From: Thalassospira profundimaris | GTDB lineage: Bacteria > Pseudomonadota > Alphaproteobacteria > Rhodospirillales > Thalassospiraceae | Length of the DNA: 64,000 nt | Assembly (NCBI RefSeq): GCF_003326755.1 | Contig: NZ_JPWH01000003.1 | Coordinates: 62,001-126,000 of the forward strand | Reading direction: 5' to 3' | Part shown: positions 26,947 to 36,189 of the stretch, one piece after another | Layout of the letters: each line of letters starts with the position of its first letter | Position numbering within the stretch: position 1 is the first letter of the stretch | Position numbers and translations under genes: made by a program | The notes under the pieces: model-generated | Told to the model about the DNA's origin: nothing | Seen by the model: the letters and a program-made list of their open reading frames with translations, nothing else | The model's database searches: none

Positions 26947-28404
26947 ATGAGCCTTTATCAGATCAGCAATTTTATCGATGGCAAGTTGCAAAAGGGTAGC
27001 GGTGCGGAAATGGTAACGCTCAACCCGGCGACCAACAAGGTTTTGGCATCGGGCAACGAAAGCACGGCTTCTGATGTGGATGCGGCGGTCAAGGCAGCGC
27101 GCAAGGGCCTTGCACTTTGGAAGGCAACACCCGCGGCGGAGCGGGCGCGCGTGCTGTTTCGCGCCGCGCAGATTTTGCGTGAGCGCAATGACGAACTGGC
27201 CCTGCTTGAAACCCGTGATACCGGCCGCGCCATTCAGGAAACTGAAATCGTAGACGTGGTTTCAGCCGTGGAATGCCTGGAATATTTCGCCGGTGTGGCA
27301 GGCAACATTTCGGGGGAGCATATCGACCTTGCCGGTAATTTTGCCTATACCCGCCGTGAACCGGTGGGTGTGTGTGCCGCCATTGGTGCCTGGAATTACC
27401 CGATCCAGATTGCAAGCTGGAAGGCGGCACCGGCGCTCGCCTGTGGCAATGCGGTTGTTTACAAACCATCCGAAGTGACCCCGCTTTCGGCGATTGCCGT
27501 GGCCCAGGCCCTGCAGGAAGCAGGCTTGCCAGATGGTGTTTATAATGTGGTGCAGGGTGCACGCGAATGCGGGGCGTCGCTTGTAGAACATCCGGGGGTG
27601 GATAAAGTTTCGCTAACCGGTTCCGCCGAAACGGGGGCAAAGGTGGCATCGGTCGCGGCAGGTGGTATGAAAGCCGTGACAATGGAACTGGGCGGCAAAT
27701 CGCCAATGATCGTGTTTGAAGATGCCGATCTGGAGAATGCCGTTTCAGGTGCGCAGATGGCGAATTTTTATTCGTCGGGGCAGATTTGCTCTAACGGGAC
27801 GCGGGTTTTTGTTCATGAATCGGTGAAAGACGCGTTTTTGGCCAAGCTGGTTGAACGTAGCAAAGACCTGGTTTTGGGCGACCCGGAAAAGCCTGAAACC
27901 CAGGTTGGCCCGATTGTGACCAAAGCACAGTTTGACAAGGTCATGTCCTATATCGAGCTTGGCAAAAAAGAAGGGGCGACGGTTGTTCTTGGCGGTCATG
28001 CTGTAACCGAAGGGATGCCGGAGGGAGGATTGTTTGTTGCACCCACCGTTTTTGCCGATTGCAGCGATGATATGACCATTGTGCGTGAGGAAATTTTTGG
28101 CCCGGTGATGTCGGTTCTGACCTTTAAAACCGAAGAAGAGGCCATTCGCCGGGCCAATGCCACGGAATATGGCCTGGCGGCGGGTGTCTTTACCCGTGAT
28201 CTTTCGCGCGGGCATCGTGTTGTTGCAGAGCTTGAGGCCGGAACCTGCTGGATTAATACCTATAATATCACACCGATCGAAATGCCGTTTGGCGGGGTGA
28301 AGAAATCGGGTGTTGGGCGGGAAAACAGCCGGGCCGCCATCGAGCATTATACCCGGGTGAAATCGGTTTATGTCGAAACTGGTGATGTACCCCCGCCATA
28401 TTGA
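26947..28404 (+). CDS. betB: Betaine aldehyde dehydrogenase
   Basis: 485 residues from ATG 26947 (AGGAG upstream). Aldehyde dehydrogenase fold with MELGGKSPMIVFEDADL (catalytic Glu) and SSGQICSNGTRVF (nucleophilic Cys). ISGEHIDLAGNFAYTRREP and the C-terminal WINTYNITPIEMPFGG are typical for BetB. It oxidises betaine aldehyde to glycine betaine with NAD(P). Lies between betI and betA in the usual order. Confidence 0.93.
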   Translation: MSLYQISNFIDGKLQKGSGAEMVTLNPATNKVLASGNESTASDVDAAVKAARKGLALWKATPAAERARVLFRAAQILRERNDELALLETRDTGRAIQETEIVDVVSAVECLEYFAGVAGNISGEHIDLAGNFAYTRREPVGVCAAIGAWNYPIQIASWKAAPALACGNAVVYKPSEVTPLSAIAVAQALQEAGLPDGVYNVVQGARECGASLVEHPGVDKVSLTGSAETGAKVASVAAGGMKAVTMELGGKSPMIVFEDADLENAVSGAQMANFYSSGQICSNGTRVFVHESVKDAFLAKLVERSKDLVLGDPEKPETQVGPIVTKAQFDKVMSYIELGKKEGATVVLGGHAVTEGMPEGGLFVAPTVFADCSDDMTIVREEIFGPVMSVLTFKTEEEAIRRANATEYGLAAGVFTRDLSRGHRVVAELEAGTCWINTYNITPIEMPFGGVKKSGVGRENSRAAIEHYTRVKSVYVETGDVPPPY

Positions 28405-28458
28405 GCGCAATTTGCACCATTTTCGTCTTTATCAGATAAAAGCTTCTGAGGTTAAAAA

Positions 28459-30135
28459 ATGAAACCATCAGCCAGCGATACCTATGATTACGTGATTGTC
28501 GGTTCCGGGTCTGCCGGGGCTGTTCTGGCCAATCGTTTGACAGAAGACCGCAATGTGAGCGTCCTGGTGATTGAGGCCGGGCCGGTGGACCATTTATGGG
28601 ACTGGCGCATTCATATGCCGACAGCCCTGTCCTATCCCATGCAGTCGGAGCGTTATAACTGGGCCTATTGGACGACACCGCAAAAGAATTTGAATAATCG
28701 CCGCATGGAAACCCCGCGTGGGCGGGTGTATGGCGGGTCCAGTTCAATTAACGGCATGGCCTATGTGCGCGGCCATGCACTGGATTATAATCGCTGGGCC
28801 AGCGACCCGGGGCTGGCGCATTGGGATTACGCGCATTGTTTGCCTTATTTCCGCCGGGCCAATACCCGGAATGAAGACCGGGCGGGAGATAATTATCACG
28901 GTGGAGACGGGCCGTTGCATGTCACCACTGGCGCGTGCAAAAATCCGCTTTATAAAGCCTGGATCAAGGCGGGTGAACAGGCCGGTTATCCGGTAACGCC
29001 GGACCAGAATGGCTATTGCCAGGAAGGTGTCGGGACGATGGATATGACGGTTTATAAAGGCCGTCGCTGGTCCACCAGCCGGGCCTATTTGCGCCCTGCC
29101 ATGAAACGGCCCAACCTGACGGTACATGACAAGGCCCTTGCCCTGCGTATTCTGTTTGATGGCAAACGCGCAATTGGCCTGGAATACCAGCATAAGGGCG
29201 GGATCCTGCAGGCAATGGTGGACCGCGAGGTGATTGTCTCGGGCGGGTCGATCAATTCGCCAAAATTGTTGATGCTATCCGGTATTGGTCCGGCAGCCCA
29301 TTTGCGAGAACACGACATCCCGGTGGTTCAGGACCTGCCCGGGGTGGGCGAGAATTTGCAGGATCATCTTGAACTGTATGTTCAGCAGGAATGCACCCAG
29401 CCGGTCAGCCTGCATCGTGTGCTGAACCCGTGGGGCAAATTCAAAGTCGGTTTGGAATGGTATCTGTTTAAAACCGGTCTTGGCGCCACCAACCATTTTG
29501 AAGCCGGTGGCTTTATTCGGTCGCGCGCCGGGGTGCAGCATCCTGACATTCAGTATCATTTTCTGCCGGCTGCCATTAACTATAATGGTTCGGGCGCGGC
29601 GGAAAATGACGGTTTTCAGGCGCATGTCGGGCCAATGCGTTCCAAATCGCGCGGGACGGTGCGGTTGGCATCGGCCAACCCGGCCGATCGCCCGATTGTA
29701 GACCCCAATTATATGAGCCACCCGGAAGACTGGGAAGAAATGCGGGCATCGGTACGCCTGACCCGCGAAATTTTCGCCCAGGATGCGTTTAAGGATTTGC
29801 GTGGCGGTGAAATTGCGCCGGGCAAGGATGTGCAAAGCGATGCCGAAATTGATGCCTGGGTCGCCCAACATACCGAAAGTGCCTATCATCCCTCCTGTTC
29901 GTGCAAGATGGGAAGTGACGATATGTCGGTTGTGGATGGTGAAACCCGTGTGCATGGTATCGAGGGGTTGCGCGTTGTTGACAGTTCGATCATGCCGACC
30001 ATTGCGTCGGGCAATTTGAACGCCCCCACCGTTATGATTGGGGAAAAGGCGGCTGATATTATTCGCGGGCAGGCTTTGCCGCCGTCAGATGCGCCGTTCT
30101 GGGTCCATCCCGAATGGGAAACGCGCCAGCGATAA
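28459..30135 (+). CDS. betA: Choline dehydrogenase
   Basis: 558 residues, GMC oxidoreductase. N-terminal FAD motif VIVGSGSAGAVLANRL, GMC signature 1 GRVYGGSSSINGMAYVRGH, and the C-terminal active-site region TESAYHPSCSCKMG and DSSIMPTIASGNLNAPT. Oxidises choline to betaine aldehyde at the membrane. GAGG precedes the ATG. A strong terminator follows the stop, so betIBA ends here. Confidence 0.93.
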   Translation: MKPSASDTYDYVIVGSGSAGAVLANRLTEDRNVSVLVIEAGPVDHLWDWRIHMPTALSYPMQSERYNWAYWTTPQKNLNNRRMETPRGRVYGGSSSINGMAYVRGHALDYNRWASDPGLAHWDYAHCLPYFRRANTRNEDRAGDNYHGGDGPLHVTTGACKNPLYKAWIKAGEQAGYPVTPDQNGYCQEGVGTMDMTVYKGRRWSTSRAYLRPAMKRPNLTVHDKALALRILFDGKRAIGLEYQHKGGILQAMVDREVIVSGGSINSPKLLMLSGIGPAAHLREHDIPVVQDLPGVGENLQDHLELYVQQECTQPVSLHRVLNPWGKFKVGLEWYLFKTGLGATNHFEAGGFIRSRAGVQHPDIQYHFLPAAINYNGSGAAENDGFQAHVGPMRSKSRGTVRLASANPADRPIVDPNYMSHPEDWEEMRASVRLTREIFAQDAFKDLRGGEIAPGKDVQSDAEIDAWVAQHTESAYHPSCSCKMGSDDMSVVDGETRVHGIEGLRVVDSSIMPTIASGNLNAPTVMIGEKAADIIRGQALPPSDAPFWVHPEWETRQR

Positions 30136-30158
30136 GCTGTTTTTACAACGCCTTATAG

Positions 30159-30192
30159 GGCCGGAAGCCTGAAACGGGCTTTCGGCCTTTTT
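30159..30192 (+). terminator. Terminator of betIBA
   Basis: GGCCGGAAGCC at 30159-30169 pairs with GGCTTTCGGCC at 30177-30187 (one G-U pair) and is followed by TTTTTATTTT, a typical intrinsic terminator. Confidence 0.85.
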
Positions 30193-30293
30193 ATTTTGCG
30201 TGGATTGCCGGTTTCAAAGGCCACATTGCGTTTTCTGCCATTTGCCGCAATGATGAAGCATATTTTATGCAATTGGAAAGCCGGAGGAGAACC

Positions 30294-31904
30294 ATGCAGG
30301 AAATCAGTCTGTTGAATTCGGTTGTCGGTCCGGTGATGCGGGGGCCGTCCAGTTCGCATTGTGCGGCACCTTACATGATGGGCCGTCTTGTGCGGGCCTT
30401 ATCCACGTCGCAAGGCGAGGTGATTGAACAGGCCGACATCCGGTTTAACCCGCGCGGATCGTTTGCACCGGTTTACAAGGCGCAAAGCACGGATGAAAAT
30501 TTTGCTGCCGGGCTTGCCGGTTTGGACCTGATCGACCCGGACTTTCGTGCTGTATTGGGCCGCGTTTCTGCCGGGCAGGGTTTTGCCTTTTCCGTTACGG
30601 TTACAGAACTTGAGCGTAATAACCACCCCAACCGCGTTGATATGGCCCTGTCGGTACGTGAAAAGGATGGGTGCTTGCGCACGGATATATATCAGGGCGC
30701 GTCGATTGGGGGCGGTATGTTTTATATCGACCGCATGAATGGCGAGGATGTGTATCTGACCGGCAAAACGGCAGTCATCTTTGTCTATGCCCGTGATGGG
30801 AAAAGTATCGAGGCTGACCTGAGGCGGATTGCGGCGATGGATAACCGTTTGCTGGGATGGGAACGCGCCTGCATTGGTAATGTTGTCGATCAACCATTGA
30901 ACCGGTTCGAGGTGGCGTTGCAGTCTGTTCCAAGCCCGAACGTTCTTGCGAAAATAGAGGCATTGCCGGGGGTTTCGCGGGTGATGGTTGCCGATGCGGC
31001 ACAATATCCGGTTTGTGCAACGGAGGACCTGTTTTCAACAACGGAGGGTGTTCTGGACCGGGTACCCGCCCATAACGGATCACTGGCACAAACGGCCCTG
31101 AGCCTGGAAGCACACAGATTGGGCCTGTCATGCGAGGCGACACGCCAATTGTTTATCGAACGTGCCGAACTGATGTTGCGGGTTGTTGAAGAGGGGTTCA
31201 ATGCCCGCGAGGAAGAGAGCGTGATGCGCTTTTTAACCTTGCGGGCCCGAAAAGTACGGGATGCCAACCTGCCTGCTGGAGTGGGCGGGGCGGTGTTGCA
31301 GGATGCCATTGCCGGGGCCCTTGCCGCAATGGAGCGGGATTCCAACCGCGGACTGGTGGTGGCCGCGCCGACGGCGGGCAGTGCCGGTGTTGTGCCCGGT
31401 ACGCTTTATGCGCTGGTGCGACATGGTATTGACCTGCAAGGTGCGGCCGATGCCTTGCAGGTCATGGCCCTGATTGGTGCCGTTTTTGCCGCACGGGGAA
31501 CATTTGCGGCTGAATGCGGCGGGTGTTCGGTGGAAACCGGTGCATCGGCGGCAATGGCGGCGGCAGGGGTTGTGCAGGCCTTTGGCGGCACTGCGGCGCA
31601 GTGTTTTGATGCGGCCAGCATGTGCCTGATGAATACATTGGGGCTGGTTTGTGACCCGGTTGGCGGGGATGTTGAAATTCCCTGTCACGCCCGCAATGTG
31701 GCGGGGGTTTCACATGCCTATTCATCGGCAATGGCGGTGATGGCCGGTTTTGATGCGGTTTTGGGCTTTGATGAACTGGTGGATCAAACCGTGAAGATTG
31801 GTAATATGATGCACCCGGACTTGCGATGTACCGCGCGCGGCGGTTGCGCTGCGACCAAGACAGCTCACAGATTGGTGGAGCAGGTCACGACGGGTCTTTC
31901 CTGA
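30294..31904 (+). CDS. L-serine dehydratase, iron-sulfur type, single chain
   Basis: 536 residues from ATG 30294 with GGAGGAGA upstream. Begins with the serine-dehydratase beta domain: PVMRGPSSSHCAAPYMMGR; residues about 290-530 form the alpha domain with ECGGCSVETG, LVCDPVGG and CTARGGC, the cysteines expected to hold the [4Fe-4S] cluster. Longer than E. coli SdaA (454), mainly in the middle region around residues 150-260. Converts L-serine to pyruvate and ammonia. Lies right after betIBA: betaine demethylation yields glycine and then serine, so it may finish that route, although it has its own transcription unit after a terminator. Confidence 0.82.
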   Translation: MQEISLLNSVVGPVMRGPSSSHCAAPYMMGRLVRALSTSQGEVIEQADIRFNPRGSFAPVYKAQSTDENFAAGLAGLDLIDPDFRAVLGRVSAGQGFAFSVTVTELERNNHPNRVDMALSVREKDGCLRTDIYQGASIGGGMFYIDRMNGEDVYLTGKTAVIFVYARDGKSIEADLRRIAAMDNRLLGWERACIGNVVDQPLNRFEVALQSVPSPNVLAKIEALPGVSRVMVADAAQYPVCATEDLFSTTEGVLDRVPAHNGSLAQTALSLEAHRLGLSCEATRQLFIERAELMLRVVEEGFNAREEESVMRFLTLRARKVRDANLPAGVGGAVLQDAIAGALAAMERDSNRGLVVAAPTAGSAGVVPGTLYALVRHGIDLQGAADALQVMALIGAVFAARGTFAAECGGCSVETGASAAMAAAGVVQAFGGTAAQCFDAASMCLMNTLGLVCDPVGGDVEIPCHARNVAGVSHAYSSAMAVMAGFDAVLGFDELVDQTVKIGNMMHPDLRCTARGGCAATKTAHRLVEQVTTGLS

Positions 31905-31998
31905 AGCTCAGCCTGTCATCAAAAAAATGATTTGTTTTCTTGGCCTTCAGGCGGAAATCCCGCACACTTGAGGTCGTTCCACAATATCGAGGTTATAC

Positions 31999-33312
31999 GT
32001 GTTTACGCCGAATTTTCTGACTGCCAATGACAAGTCGGGTGCGTATCCTGAATCATATTATGCTGCGTCGGCCAATGCTGTTGCGGGTTTTGAAACGCTT
32101 GCAGAAAATGCGACCTGCGATGTCGTTGTGATCGGTGGTGGTTTTACCGGCCTGTCTTCGGCATTGCATTTGGCGGAACGCGGTTATGATGTGATCCTGC
32201 TGGAAGCACACCGGGTGGGATGGGGCGCATCGGGGCGTAATGGCGGGCAGGTGGGCTCTGGTCAGCGGCGCGAACAGGATGAACTGGAAGAGATGCTTGG
32301 CCTGGAAGATGCCCGCAAATTGTGGGACATTGCCGAGCAATCCAAAGATATCGTCAAGTCGCTGATTTCACGACATAATATAGATTGTGACTGGAAGCCG
32401 GGCATTTTGCATGCCGATCATCGTCAACGGTTTGTCAAAGGCACGCATGAATATGTCGATAAGCTGCGCGATGAGTATGGCTATGATCAGCTTCGATCTG
32501 TCGGGCGCGATGAAATTCGCGACATGGTGGGGTCGGAATTCTATCATGGCGGATCGCTTGATATGGGGGCGGGGCATTTACATCCGCTGAATTTTGCCCT
32601 GGGCCTGGCGGATGCGGCGCGCAAGGCCGGTGTGCGCATTTATGAAAATGCCCAAGTTACCCGCTATGAAACGGGTGAAAAGGTTACGGTGTCGGTCAAG
32701 GGCGGTAAAACGGTTACTGGTGATATGCTGGTGCTGGGCTGCAATGGCTATCTGGATGCGCTTGACGACCGGGTGGCGCGCCGGGTTATGCCGATCAACA
32801 ATTTTATTATTGCAACGGAGCCGCTGGGCGATGATCTGGCGCGGGAATTGATCCGCGATGATGTCGCGGTGGCCGATTCAAAGTTCGTAATTAACTATTA
32901 TCGGCTAAGTGCCGATAAAAGAATGCTTTTTGGCGGTGGCGAGACCTATAGCTATCATTTCCCCAAAGACATCAAAAGTTTCGTTCAGCCTTATATGCTG
33001 GAAGTGTATCCGCAATTGCGCGATGTAAAAATAGACTATGGCTGGGGCGGAACACTTGCCATTACCATGAACCGGATGCCGTATTTTCGCCGGGTTGAAC
33101 CAAAGGTGTTTTCAGCCAGCGGGTATTCCGGTCATGGTGTGGCAATGGCAACGCTGGCCGGGCAGATTATGGCCGATGCGGTATCGGGGACGATGGAACG
33201 GTTTGATGTGATGGCGAATATTCCCGTTCCACGTTTTCCGGGCGGGAAAAGCCTGCGTTATCCGCTGCTGGTGCTGGCGATGACCTGGTATTCATTGCGT
33301 GATCGTCTTTGA
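31999..33312 (+). CDS. FAD-dependent gamma-glutamylputrescine oxidase-like protein
   Basis: 437 residues from GTG 31999 (GAGG upstream). VVVIGGGFTGLSSALHLAERG (about residues 41-61) with LLEAHRVGWGASGRNGGQVGSG is the PuuB/glycine-oxidase-like FAD site, and INNFIIATEPLG and YGWGGTLAITMNRMPYF recur in PuuB. PuuB oxidises gamma-glutamylputrescine to the aldehyde. A second PuuB-like gene lies at 36190-37563 in the opposite direction. It faces the cysteine hydrolase gene convergently. Confidence 0.8.
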   Translation: MFTPNFLTANDKSGAYPESYYAASANAVAGFETLAENATCDVVVIGGGFTGLSSALHLAERGYDVILLEAHRVGWGASGRNGGQVGSGQRREQDELEEMLGLEDARKLWDIAEQSKDIVKSLISRHNIDCDWKPGILHADHRQRFVKGTHEYVDKLRDEYGYDQLRSVGRDEIRDMVGSEFYHGGSLDMGAGHLHPLNFALGLADAARKAGVRIYENAQVTRYETGEKVTVSVKGGKTVTGDMLVLGCNGYLDALDDRVARRVMPINNFIIATEPLGDDLARELIRDDVAVADSKFVINYYRLSADKRMLFGGGETYSYHFPKDIKSFVQPYMLEVYPQLRDVKIDYGWGGTLAITMNRMPYFRRVEPKVFSASGYSGHGVAMATLAGQIMADAVSGTMERFDVMANIPVPRFPGGKSLRYPLLVLAMTWYSLRDRL

Positions 33313-33343
33313 TTACCAGCCGGTGAGGCGGTTACGGGGTGTT

Positions 33344-34036
33344 TTATCCCTGGGCCATTTTTTCAGGTTGCCCGGTCGCGACGTTGCCGGACGTGATATC
33401 GCGTGCGCCGCGCGCCAACAGGTGTGATTTTGCCTTGTTCCAGTTGGACGGGTTGATCGCCAGGGTTGCCGCATCACTGAATGCCACGTCATATCCGCGG
33501 TTGAGTGCAGCGTTGATTGTACTGTTAACGCAATAATTTCCGTCCAGACCCACAATTGTCAGTTTGCCGACCTTTTGCTGGGCCAGAGCCTTTTCCAGTT
33601 CCGGTTCGCGAAAGGCATCGGCACAGGATTTGACAATATCGTGGTCAATGTCGCCATCAAGCCGGGTGTCAATATCCAGCCCTTTGGATTTTGGTCCTCC
33701 GCGACCCTCGTTAAACAGCTTTACCAGCAGGTTCATGTACCAGCCTGAAAAAGTCTGTCGCACTGAAATAACCGGGTGGCCATTTTGATTGGCAAGCGTT
33801 ACCAGATCGTTGATGGCCGAGATGGTCTTTGCAACAAGGTCAGGGTTATAGGCATTTTTACCCGTTGCCCTGGTAAAATCTTCCTGAAGGTCAATAATCA
33901 GAAGGGCGCTGTTGGGGCGTTCCTTCAGGTCGATTTTTTGCCCCGTCGTGCTTTCAAGATGGCGGCGATACCCGTAGATGGTGTAGCCGATAGTTCCGAC
34001 GATCAACAGGATGAAAAGAAGCACGGCTGGCCACAT
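33344..34036 (-). CDS. Membrane-anchored cysteine hydrolase (isochorismatase family)
   Basis: 230 residues. A single membrane helix at residues 2-20 (WPAVLLFILLIVGTIGYTIYG) anchors a hydrolase domain: LLIIDLQEDF (catalytic Asp) and GLDGNYCVNST (catalytic Cys), as in nicotinamidases and isochorismatase-like amidases. The N-terminal anchor is unusual for this normally soluble family; the domain could face either side. GGAGAAA precedes the ATG. It sits inside the polyamine region, where an amidase for a gamma-glutamyl compound would make sense, but that is speculation. Confidence 0.78.
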   Translation of the reverse strand: MWPAVLLFILLIVGTIGYTIYGYRRHLESTTGQKIDLKERPNSALLIIDLQEDFTRATGKNAYNPDLVAKTISAINDLVTLANQNGHPVISVRQTFSGWYMNLLVKLFNEGRGGPKSKGLDIDTRLDGDIDHDIVKSCADAFREPELEKALAQQKVGKLTIVGLDGNYCVNSTINAALNRGYDVAFSDAATLAINPSNWNKAKSHLLARGARDITSGNVATGQPEKMAQG

Positions 34037-34115
34037 GGTATTTCTCCGCCCTGGTCGGGTTAATTTGAAGGACCGCAGCGTTGAGATTACCGTGCAGCTT
34101 GCTTTTCGGCAATTA

Positions 34116-34649
34116 TCATATGTTATTCTTTAGATTGGGTAAAATTTCCTTTTGAAGTTTTTTGGCAGAAATGAAAAGACCAATGCCCCTGCCAAGAAAC
34201 AGTCCGCTGAATAACCCGGCCAGCACGGCCTGGGCGAGTTCAATACCAGGGTCACTTGCCAATTCGGGTTGTGTGGCATCAATCACGCCAAATATGTACT
34301 GGGTCAGGAAAATCATCAGGATCAGGACCAGGCTGGCCCAGCTTCCCGGCATGTGAATACGGGCGGGCGGGCCCGGTTCGACACTGATAGATGTGTGAGA
34401 GGCCAGCAGTACACCGCCAAGCCCGCCAACGCCCAGCGCGGTAAGCCATAAAAAATCGATCGTGCCGGGCATCGCAAAATGGGTGCTATGAGACTGCAGC
34501 GAGATCGCAAACATGATGACCGGCATGATCAGTGGTCCATAGAGCGAGGTCGTGCGGGGTTGACTGGCCTTTAAGCCACGATACAGCAGAAAGGCGAGCA
34601 GGAACCAGACCCAGGTTGGGGTGCCTGCGATGATGGAAAATAGTGTCAT
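34116..34649 (-). CDS. Small integral membrane protein of unknown function
   Basis: 177 residues from ATG 34649 (AAGGG upstream); the open frame to 34874 has no ribosome site and overlaps the divergent gene. Four to five hydrophobic segments (TPTWVWFLLAFLLYRGL first) and short charged ends, no motifs recognised. It is divergent from a LytTR regulator with its own membrane domain, 81 bp away, which suggests that the two form a signalling or regulatory pair. Confidence 0.7.
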   Translation of the reverse strand: MTLFSIIAGTPTWVWFLLAFLLYRGLKASQPRTTSLYGPLIMPVIMFAISLQSHSTHFAMPGTIDFLWLTALGVGGLGGVLLASHTSISVEPGPPARIHMPGSWASLVLILMIFLTQYIFGVIDATQPELASDPGIELAQAVLAGLFSGLFLGRGIGLFISAKKLQKEILPNLKNNI

Positions 34650-34730
34650 CGTGAAATTGCCCTTAACTTGATGTGCAAAGGAAAGAGCGGCTATATTTGC
34701 GCCTGCTTTACGATCAACAAGGGATTTTGC

Positions 34731-35567
34731 GTGAAAAGAGCGGGAGCTTTCGCGAGTGGAACCGAGGTACAGTTCGCGCTTCGTCGATGGCGCGAGCTTG
34801 TAAAATCGCCGACTTTTCTGGCAATTGTCGGGGCGGTATCGGTTATTTGGACGGTGAATGACATTTCCATTCACACAGCCCTGTCAGAAATGGTTTTGCT
34901 GTTTTTGATGCGGCTGCTGTTTGCCGGTGTCAGTGCAGGTGTCGCTTCCCTTGGTATCCTGGTTTGGGTCAGGATACTGCGCTCGCGATTTTCGACGATA
35001 GTGCGTTACGTGCTGGCAGGGGCTTTATCGTCGCCTTTTGTTTTTATATCGCTTGCCGGATTAACGGTACTGATTGATCAAAAATTGCCCGGTGCTGACG
35101 CGCTGGTGAGCTTGTTTGTCAGTGTCGTTGTGACGGTTACAGTGATTGCCGCAATTATCGGTATTGTTAATCGCCGGGCACGGGATATGGCGCCGCAGTC
35201 AAATCCTGGTAACACTGTTGTTACGGCACCAGAGGCGGATTTGCCTGATCTGGTGCGCCGTTTGCCCGCCGAACTTGGACGGGAGATTATCCGCCTTTCA
35301 GCCAGCGATCATTATGTCGAGGTTTATACACGATTGGGACATGCGCTGGTTTTGTTGCGTTTTTCCGATGCGCTGAAGGAACTGGGTGCGGCGGACGGGG
35401 TGCAAATTCACCGTTCGCACTGGGTTGCCTGTTCGGCCATTCACCGGCTTGTTTCAAAGGGGCGAAATCTGTTTGTTGAAATGGATGATGGCACAATCCT
35501 GCCGGTAAGCCGTTCGCGCTTTGCAACGATCCGCAACGCGGGCTTTTACGAGGAGCGGGTTTCGTAA
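34731..35567 (+). CDS. Membrane-bound LytTR-domain transcriptional regulator
   Basis: 278 residues from GTG 34731, chosen for AAGGGA 6 bp upstream; an ATG at 34671 is possible but lacks a site. Four membrane helices (about 25-150) are followed by a LytTR DNA-binding domain (about 175-278) with LSASDHYVEVYT, VQIHRSHWVA and ILPVSRSRF. LytTR domains bind direct repeats. Membrane LytTR proteins without a receiver domain are known from other bacteria as regulators of neighbouring membrane proteins. The divergent membrane protein is the obvious partner. Confidence 0.82.
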   Translation: MKRAGAFASGTEVQFALRRWRELVKSPTFLAIVGAVSVIWTVNDISIHTALSEMVLLFLMRLLFAGVSAGVASLGILVWVRILRSRFSTIVRYVLAGALSSPFVFISLAGLTVLIDQKLPGADALVSLFVSVVVTVTVIAAIIGIVNRRARDMAPQSNPGNTVVTAPEADLPDLVRRLPAELGREIIRLSASDHYVEVYTRLGHALVLLRFSDALKELGAADGVQIHRSHWVACSAIHRLVSKGRNLFVEMDDGTILPVSRSRFATIRNAGFYEERVS

Positions 35568-35585
35568 CGGTGTTTTGGGGCAATA

Positions 35586-36077
35586 TCAGTCAGGCTGCCA
35601 TTTTGATACCGGATCGTATCTTTCGCCCTTTGACAGAATAACGCCGTTATGTGCGGCAATGCCGAGCTCAAGGCTTTGGGCGATGCGCAAGGCCCGTTCC
35701 ATAAAATGATTTGCGGCCGCCGGTGGGCAAAGTTCCGATAATGTCTCGGCAAACAGGGCCAGCCAGCGATCAAAATGATGCCGGTCAATCGGCAGGGGCA
35801 TATGTTTTTGCATCGGACGCCCATAATAGGCCCCGCTTGCCAGTGCGACCGATGACCAAAACTGGCACATGTTATTCAGGTGATGATCCCAGTCCTCGAT
35901 TCTACGCTCGAAAATGGGCCCCAAAACGGCGTCAGTCCGCACTTTGGCATAAAAGCCATGCACGACATCATGGATCATCTGAGGCGTGATGCCGGTTTCG
36001 TCCATGATTTTTTGTGTTGCCCGTTCGCGGCGTTCCTGATGCGACAGGCCGTCATCGTCGGTGTGGGTGTTGGTCAT
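35586..36077 (-). CDS. Group III truncated haemoglobin
   Basis: 163 residues. Matches the TrHbP family: IHDVVHGFYAKVRTDAVLGPIFERRI, then DWDHHLNNMCQFWSSVAL (with the proximal-helix His region LPIDRHHFDRWLALF, where His is the haem ligand). Such small haemoglobins are linked to nitric oxide or oxygen chemistry. The upstream gap holds two palindromes (36133-36159), one of them NsrR-like in form. It is convergent with the LytTR gene, 18 bp away. Confidence 0.85.
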   Translation of the reverse strand: MTNTHTDDDGLSHQERRERATQKIMDETGITPQMIHDVVHGFYAKVRTDAVLGPIFERRIEDWDHHLNNMCQFWSSVALASGAYYGRPMQKHMPLPIDRHHFDRWLALFAETLSELCPPAAANHFMERALRIAQSLELGIAAHNGVILSKGERYDPVSKWQPD

Positions 36078-36132
36078 TTACGCGCTTCTGTTTTTGACAA
36101 GGTCTAAATCTCGGTCCGTTTATAAATCCCAA

Positions 36133-36159
36133 CATGTATTTAAAACATGACATATGTCA
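36133..36159. promoter_or_regulatory. Two adjacent palindromes upstream of the haemoglobin gene
   Basis: CATGTATTTAAAACATG at 36133-36149 (17 bp, one mismatched pair) and TGACATATGTCA at 36148-36159 (perfect) overlap by two bases, 56-82 bp before the start codon. The first resembles the AT-centred sites of NsrR-type nitric oxide sensors. Confidence 0.45.
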
Positions 36160-36189
36160 CTTTTTGTCGCAAAGGCAGGCGGACTTTTT

